Below, piece by piece: positions 60,596 to 64,000 of a DNA stretch of 64,000 nt (position 1 is the first letter of the stretch; each line of letters starts with the position of its first letter). The notes under the pieces are model-generated. The model was not told where the DNA came from. It did not search any database and saw nothing but the letters and a program-made list of their open reading frames with translations. The position numbers and the translations under genes are program-made. This stretch comes from Ulota crispa (Eukaryota; Streptophyta; Bryopsida; Orthotrichales; Orthotrichaceae): assembly GCA_963920765.1 (NCBI GenBank), contig OY987245.1:5472727-5536726 (forward strand). Direction: 5' to 3'.

Positions 60596-60955
60596 CCCCT
60601 TGAGCGCCTGGAGTTGTTTTAGAGTTTAGGAGAAAATGGGGGTTTAATGGTCACCAGAGTTTGAAAAATTACATCCTAAAAAAGAGACCGTAGGATTTGA
60701 AAAAGGACTACCTTCTCTGCTAATGGAGACCAGCCACGACTATTTTCACCATACAAATCAAGAGAAAAAATGAGATCAAGTTGTGGTCCCCAATGACCAG
60801 TGTTTTTTTTTTTGGTGACAAAGTGCTATGTTGTACCCTCAACATTGGATTTTTTCTGGAGGGAAGGATGTACAATGACTTAAACCAGCACTCTGTTGCC
60901 AAAAAAAAAACACGGCCAACAATAGGATCCCATCATTGGGGCGCTCACGGGTTAA
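60592..60955. mobile_element. TTAA element B4
   Basis: A 364-bp element with ends ATAACCCCTTGAGCGCC and GGGGCGCTCACGGGTTAA, with B-like termini. The left tetranucleotide is ATAA instead of TTAA and is shared with K1. Confidence 0.55.
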
Positions 60956-62087
60956 ACTATGGTTGGCCAAGGAGGAATGGGTTGGGCACAAGTTAGTTTA
61001 GGTGAATAAAAAGTCCATATTGACATCCTACATGACCAAAGTAAGGCAAGCACAAGAGCTTATTATGAATATCATTTCATGTAGTTCATGTGAGCATACT
61101 TAACAACCAACACACTACATGAAAACATGCAATCACAAAATTTAGAGGTTTAAATTTTTTCGCCATTTTGAAGGTGTTTTGAATCTCAATTTTGTAAGTT
61201 ATGAAAGAATGAAGTTCAAAGAACAATGAGCCATTTTTAGGCCAAAGTAAACGTAAAATCTTGTAGAAAGCTAAGTCCTTATCATCTCTACAAAGTTTGG
61301 TTTCAATTCAAGTCATAAATTGGAAGATTATAACAAAAATGTAAAGGGGTACTACAAGGAAACTATGGAGTAGTTAAAATTGTGCTTTGATCGGCTCTTT
61401 TGGACACGTAACATTTTTAAAAGTTGGCATTTTACTCTCATTCTCACGGTAACTAAGTTCCACATGCATAGAAACAAGTCTTGTATTTTTAGGGCAAAAA
61501 ATGAGTGAGAAATAGAAGATTTTCACAAATCTAAGGCCAAAATTTAACACTACAGCTGCAAGATCACCCACGGTGTGAAAATTTCTGTAAATGCAATAGT
61601 GACTCTTTTTCTAAATTTGAAAACATCACTACATAGCTAACTTGTTTCTTTTTCAAATGAGCCAAAATTCAAGTAACTCTTTACATTCCTAAGTTCATAA
61701 ATATCTGTTCTAAAAATCGATTAACCCATTTTGGATTGTTGGAAATTTTAAGGGTTAAACAGACTACTACATAATATTGGCTTTAGGTTCATTATTTGAT
61801 GTACATTAATTCTGAGTTCTTTATCAGAATTTGTCATAGATAGATGTCGGTGCAAATAAGTTGGATTTGAAAAGAAATTTATTAATTGCAAAACGATGTT
61901 TAACAAATGAGCCGTTTGTAAATTCGTACAATGAATATTGCATCTAGGTTTCCCCACATTAATCCCTCAACATTGTACACTGTATAAATACTCACTATTA
62001 ATACAATGATTCTCATCAATAATCATTGAAATAAACGATTTTTTTAAGCGCTTGGCAACAACAATAAAACTACACTAAAACAAACTA
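60956..62087. other. Unique AT-rich region
   Basis: A right-end-like sequence (TTTTAAGGGTTAA) lies at about 61745-61757 with no matching left end found. Otherwise no gene or repeat was recognised. Confidence 0.35.
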
Positions 62088-62499
62088 AGGTGGAAGCACC
62101 CATACTCAATAACATAAGTAATTTTGAAACAAATTACAAAGAGTTTGAAGCAACAAATATTTTTTTCTTGGGGGGAAGAAAATATATATTGGGATTGCAA
62201 GTTATTCATAATTTTATTTGCAAAATGGAAATTATTGTGAATTTTGGGAGTCAAAAAGTGTTTTGCACCCATTACCGACCTCTAGATTCATGCAATTTTG
62301 ATAATAGCCAAACTACTTTCTGCTTATTACTTTGTACTTTCCCATTCACCACTTTGGGACACGTGTCATTACTTAAGTGATCCCAACCTTGGAAAATATT
62401 AAAAAAACACATTCCAAAGCACCTATCTTTGCTAAGCTTGGAAATAGCGCCCTTTACATGTTGGGTATGGGACGTTGTTGGCAATGGGTGCCTCCACCT
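62088..62499 (+). mobile_element. TA-flanked MITE T1
   Basis: A 412-bp element with ends AGGTGGAAGCACCCAT and ATGGGTGCCTCCACCT, flanked by TA (62086-62087, 62500-62501). The left part is homologous to about 30040-30190 (shared TACAAAGAGTTTGAAG and ATTGGGATTG). Its terminal AGGT...ACCT and TA flanks match families D and F. Confidence 0.65.
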
Positions 62500-62907
62500 T
62501 AGAGGCTTCCAAGTTACAAACCATGTAAAATCTAACACCAAATAGTGCATTTAGGTTGCTTTACCTTGGCAAAGTTAACTCATGACTCACCTTTGGTCAC
62601 TTGGAGGTGCATGCAACTCTTTTCATGCTATAGTAATTCTTGGTTTTGCCTAATGTTCTAGCTTCTTTGCTCCCTAGCACCCAATCTTTGCTTGCTTCCT
62701 CCATTATTTATCACAATAATTAATGACAAAAGTTACTGTAGTCTAATTAAATATTTAAATAGTATAAAATGTCAAGAAGTTAGTATGGGGCAACCTAGAT
62801 GCACAATTTGGTGTAATATGTAGATAGTGGCATACGCCTCCAAGTGGCCAAGCAATGAGTCATGAGGTAACTTTTCACAATAAAAAAAACCTAGTTGTCA
62901 AGGCAAC

Positions 62908-63133
62908 CTAACCCCTAAAGGGCCCTTGGGCTCTGGAGCAATGGTACCAATTGCAACCAATATTCAGAAGTTTGAATCAGCTAGAAATGAAGTATTACAA
63001 CCATACATATTGAAGGGTTGTATGATGGTGGGTGCATAAAAAAATTTGAAAAGCCCTCAAAGCAGCTCAAATACATATGTACACACAGTCATACATACGG
63101 CAGCAAAGGGCTTTCGTGACGTTGAGGGGCTAA
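62908..63133. mobile_element. Short TTAA-like element M
   Basis: A 226-bp element with ends CTAACCCCTAAAGGGCCC and GTTGAGGGGCTAA. Both flanking tetranucleotides are CTAA, a variant of the usual TTAA, so the assignment is tentative. Confidence 0.45.
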
Positions 63134-63153
63134 ACGCAATATTTGGTATGGTA

Positions 63154-63489
63154 AGGTAAGAGGCTCATAAACTAACCATCTAAGGGCTGAAACTGAATTT
63201 TGGGGAGGTGAAACTTTTTGAAATAATTTTCAGTAAATTTTCCTTAAAAGACAAGAGGAATTGGCATCTAACTCAAGTTATTTTGTATTTTTTAAAACAA
63301 TGTGGAATTAATTATGAAATTTTGAAGTGGAAAAGTTGTAAAGCTCTAAAACCCCGCACCTCCTCAAATCTACATCTGTTGTATATTTTTAAAAGGTTAT
63401 AAATAAGTACATGTACTGGTGAAGATCATTCTGAGAAGATGAGCGGTTTTAGTGCCCTAACGGAGTTCAAGCCTCCTACAGTCCTACCT
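63154..63489 (+). mobile_element. TA-flanked MITE F3 upstream of the MIPS gene
   Basis: A 336-bp element with ends AGGTAAGAGGCTCATA and AGCCTCCTACAGTCCTACCT, flanked by TA. It is homologous to F1 and F2. It lies about 0.28 kb upstream of the TATA-like box of the inositol-phosphate synthase gene. Confidence 0.75.
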
Positions 63490-63897
63490 TAGGCCACCCC
63501 ACACACACAAGCAAATTATCCAAAGTGCCAGCGCAAGAGAATGACGTGGCCAATAAACTGGGTGAATCTACGATGCTCACTCCACACTTCTCCCATAGAT
63601 TTGATGAATCAAAATCTACCGATACTCCAAAACGTCATGGTTCGTGACGACCGCAGCCCCCGATCGCACAATTGCGCAATCGCGGGGAATTTGCGCCCAT
63701 CGCAAAACCCAAATTCGGTTCGTGTATGAACAGCGGATTTCGTGCGACTCTGTCCCGCTGCAGTTTGGGCATAAAAAGGGGCTCCCTCTCGCCATCGCCG
63801 GTGCAGCAGATACTTGCAATCTCTCTTCTCAGAATCTCTCTCAGAATTGAGAGATTGAAGCACTTGTTCCTCTTTCTTTTCGTGTTTCTCTGCGAAG
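63490..63897 (+). promoter_or_regulatory. Promoter and leader of the MIPS gene
   Basis: GC content rises here. A TATA-like CATAAAAAGGG lies at 63770-63780, about 120 bp before the ATG, followed by a pyrimidine-rich leader (CTCTCTTCTCAG, CTCTCTCAG). Both are typical of highly expressed plant genes. Confidence 0.6.
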
Positions 63898-64000
63898 ATG
63901 TTGGTGGACAGCTTTCGTGTTGACAGCCCTCATGTGGAGTACACAGAGGAGGCGATTACGTCGACGTACGAGTACCAGACCACGGAGTTCGTGCACGAGC
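63898..64000 (+). CDS. L-myo-inositol-3-phosphate synthase (MIPS/INO1), N-terminal 34 codons
   Basis: The ATG at 63898 opens MLVDSFRVDSPHVEYTEEAI, then TSTYEYQTTEFVHE, the characteristic N terminus of plant MIPS (usual form MFIESFKVESPNVKYTE). The coding sequence leaves the window. The NAD-dependent cytosolic enzyme, about 510 residues, converts glucose-6-phosphate to inositol-3-phosphate, the first step of inositol and phytate synthesis. The start is supported by family length and by the TATA-like box and leader just upstream. Confidence 0.9.
   Translation, partial: MLVDSFRVDSPHVEYTEEAITSTYEYQTTEFVHE

Noticed and set aside
63672-63923. Open frames upstream of MIPS, both strands
   Set aside because: They lie in the promoter and leader, and the MIPS ATG at 63898 is in another frame.

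Overview
The window is nuclear DNA of a land plant. Genes have GT-AG introns and belong to plant families: a CCT-motif protein, a PPPDE/DeSI isopeptidase, REV7, a group I WRKY, a pectin-methyltransferase-like protein, the Golgi coiled-coil protein CASP and myo-inositol-phosphate synthase. A fragment of the plastid ndhH-ndhA operon lies at 53.05-53.49 kb. Its AT-rich, bryophyte-like ndhA and the look of the proteins suggest a seed-free lineage, but this is a low-confidence inference.

Layout. 0.1-3.3 kb (+): CCT-motif gene whose 5' end is cut by or lies near the window edge; two introns carry foldback elements. 5-14.3 kb: a dense, nested mass of short non-autonomous DNA transposons. 15.0-17.1 kb (+): a four-exon DeSI-type isopeptidase gene. 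17-23.7 kb: AT-rich and nearly featureless. 23.8-27.6 kb (-): a REV7/MAD2L2 gene (HORMA domain, DNA polymerase zeta accessory subunit), reconstructed exon by exon. 28-39 kb: transposons, then an AT-rich desert. 39.6-41.9 kb (+): decayed exons of two unrelated genes, CASP and a pectin methyltransferase, lying head to tail. 42.6-44.2 kb (-): a group I WRKY gene with three clean exons and the N-terminal WRKY domain, but no C-terminal WRKY domain visible. 45-63.5 kb: minisatellites, the plastid insert and another cluster of nested transposons. 63.9 kb (+): first 34 codons of inositol-3-phosphate synthase with a TATA-like box.

The main discovery in the window is its transposon population. At least fifteen elements of several internal families end in TTAACCCCT...AGGGGTTAA. 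They are flanked by the palindromic tetranucleotide TTAA, sit inside each other, and repeatedly share one TTAA at the junction of neighbours. A 135-bp duplicated flank near 12.6/14.2 kb preserves an apparently empty site with a single TTAA, which argues that TTAA is the target duplication. That is the habit of piggyBac (or Sola3) transposons, which to my knowledge are not well described from land plants. A second group (313-412 bp) starts AGGT and ends ACCT, is always flanked by TA (Tc1/mariner-like), and inserts inside the first group. Tourist-like, hAT-like and Mutator-like foldback elements with visible target duplications add to the stack. No transposase gene was seen for any of them, and no retrovirus-like element was recognised.

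The genes are independent loci and show no sign of working as a cluster.
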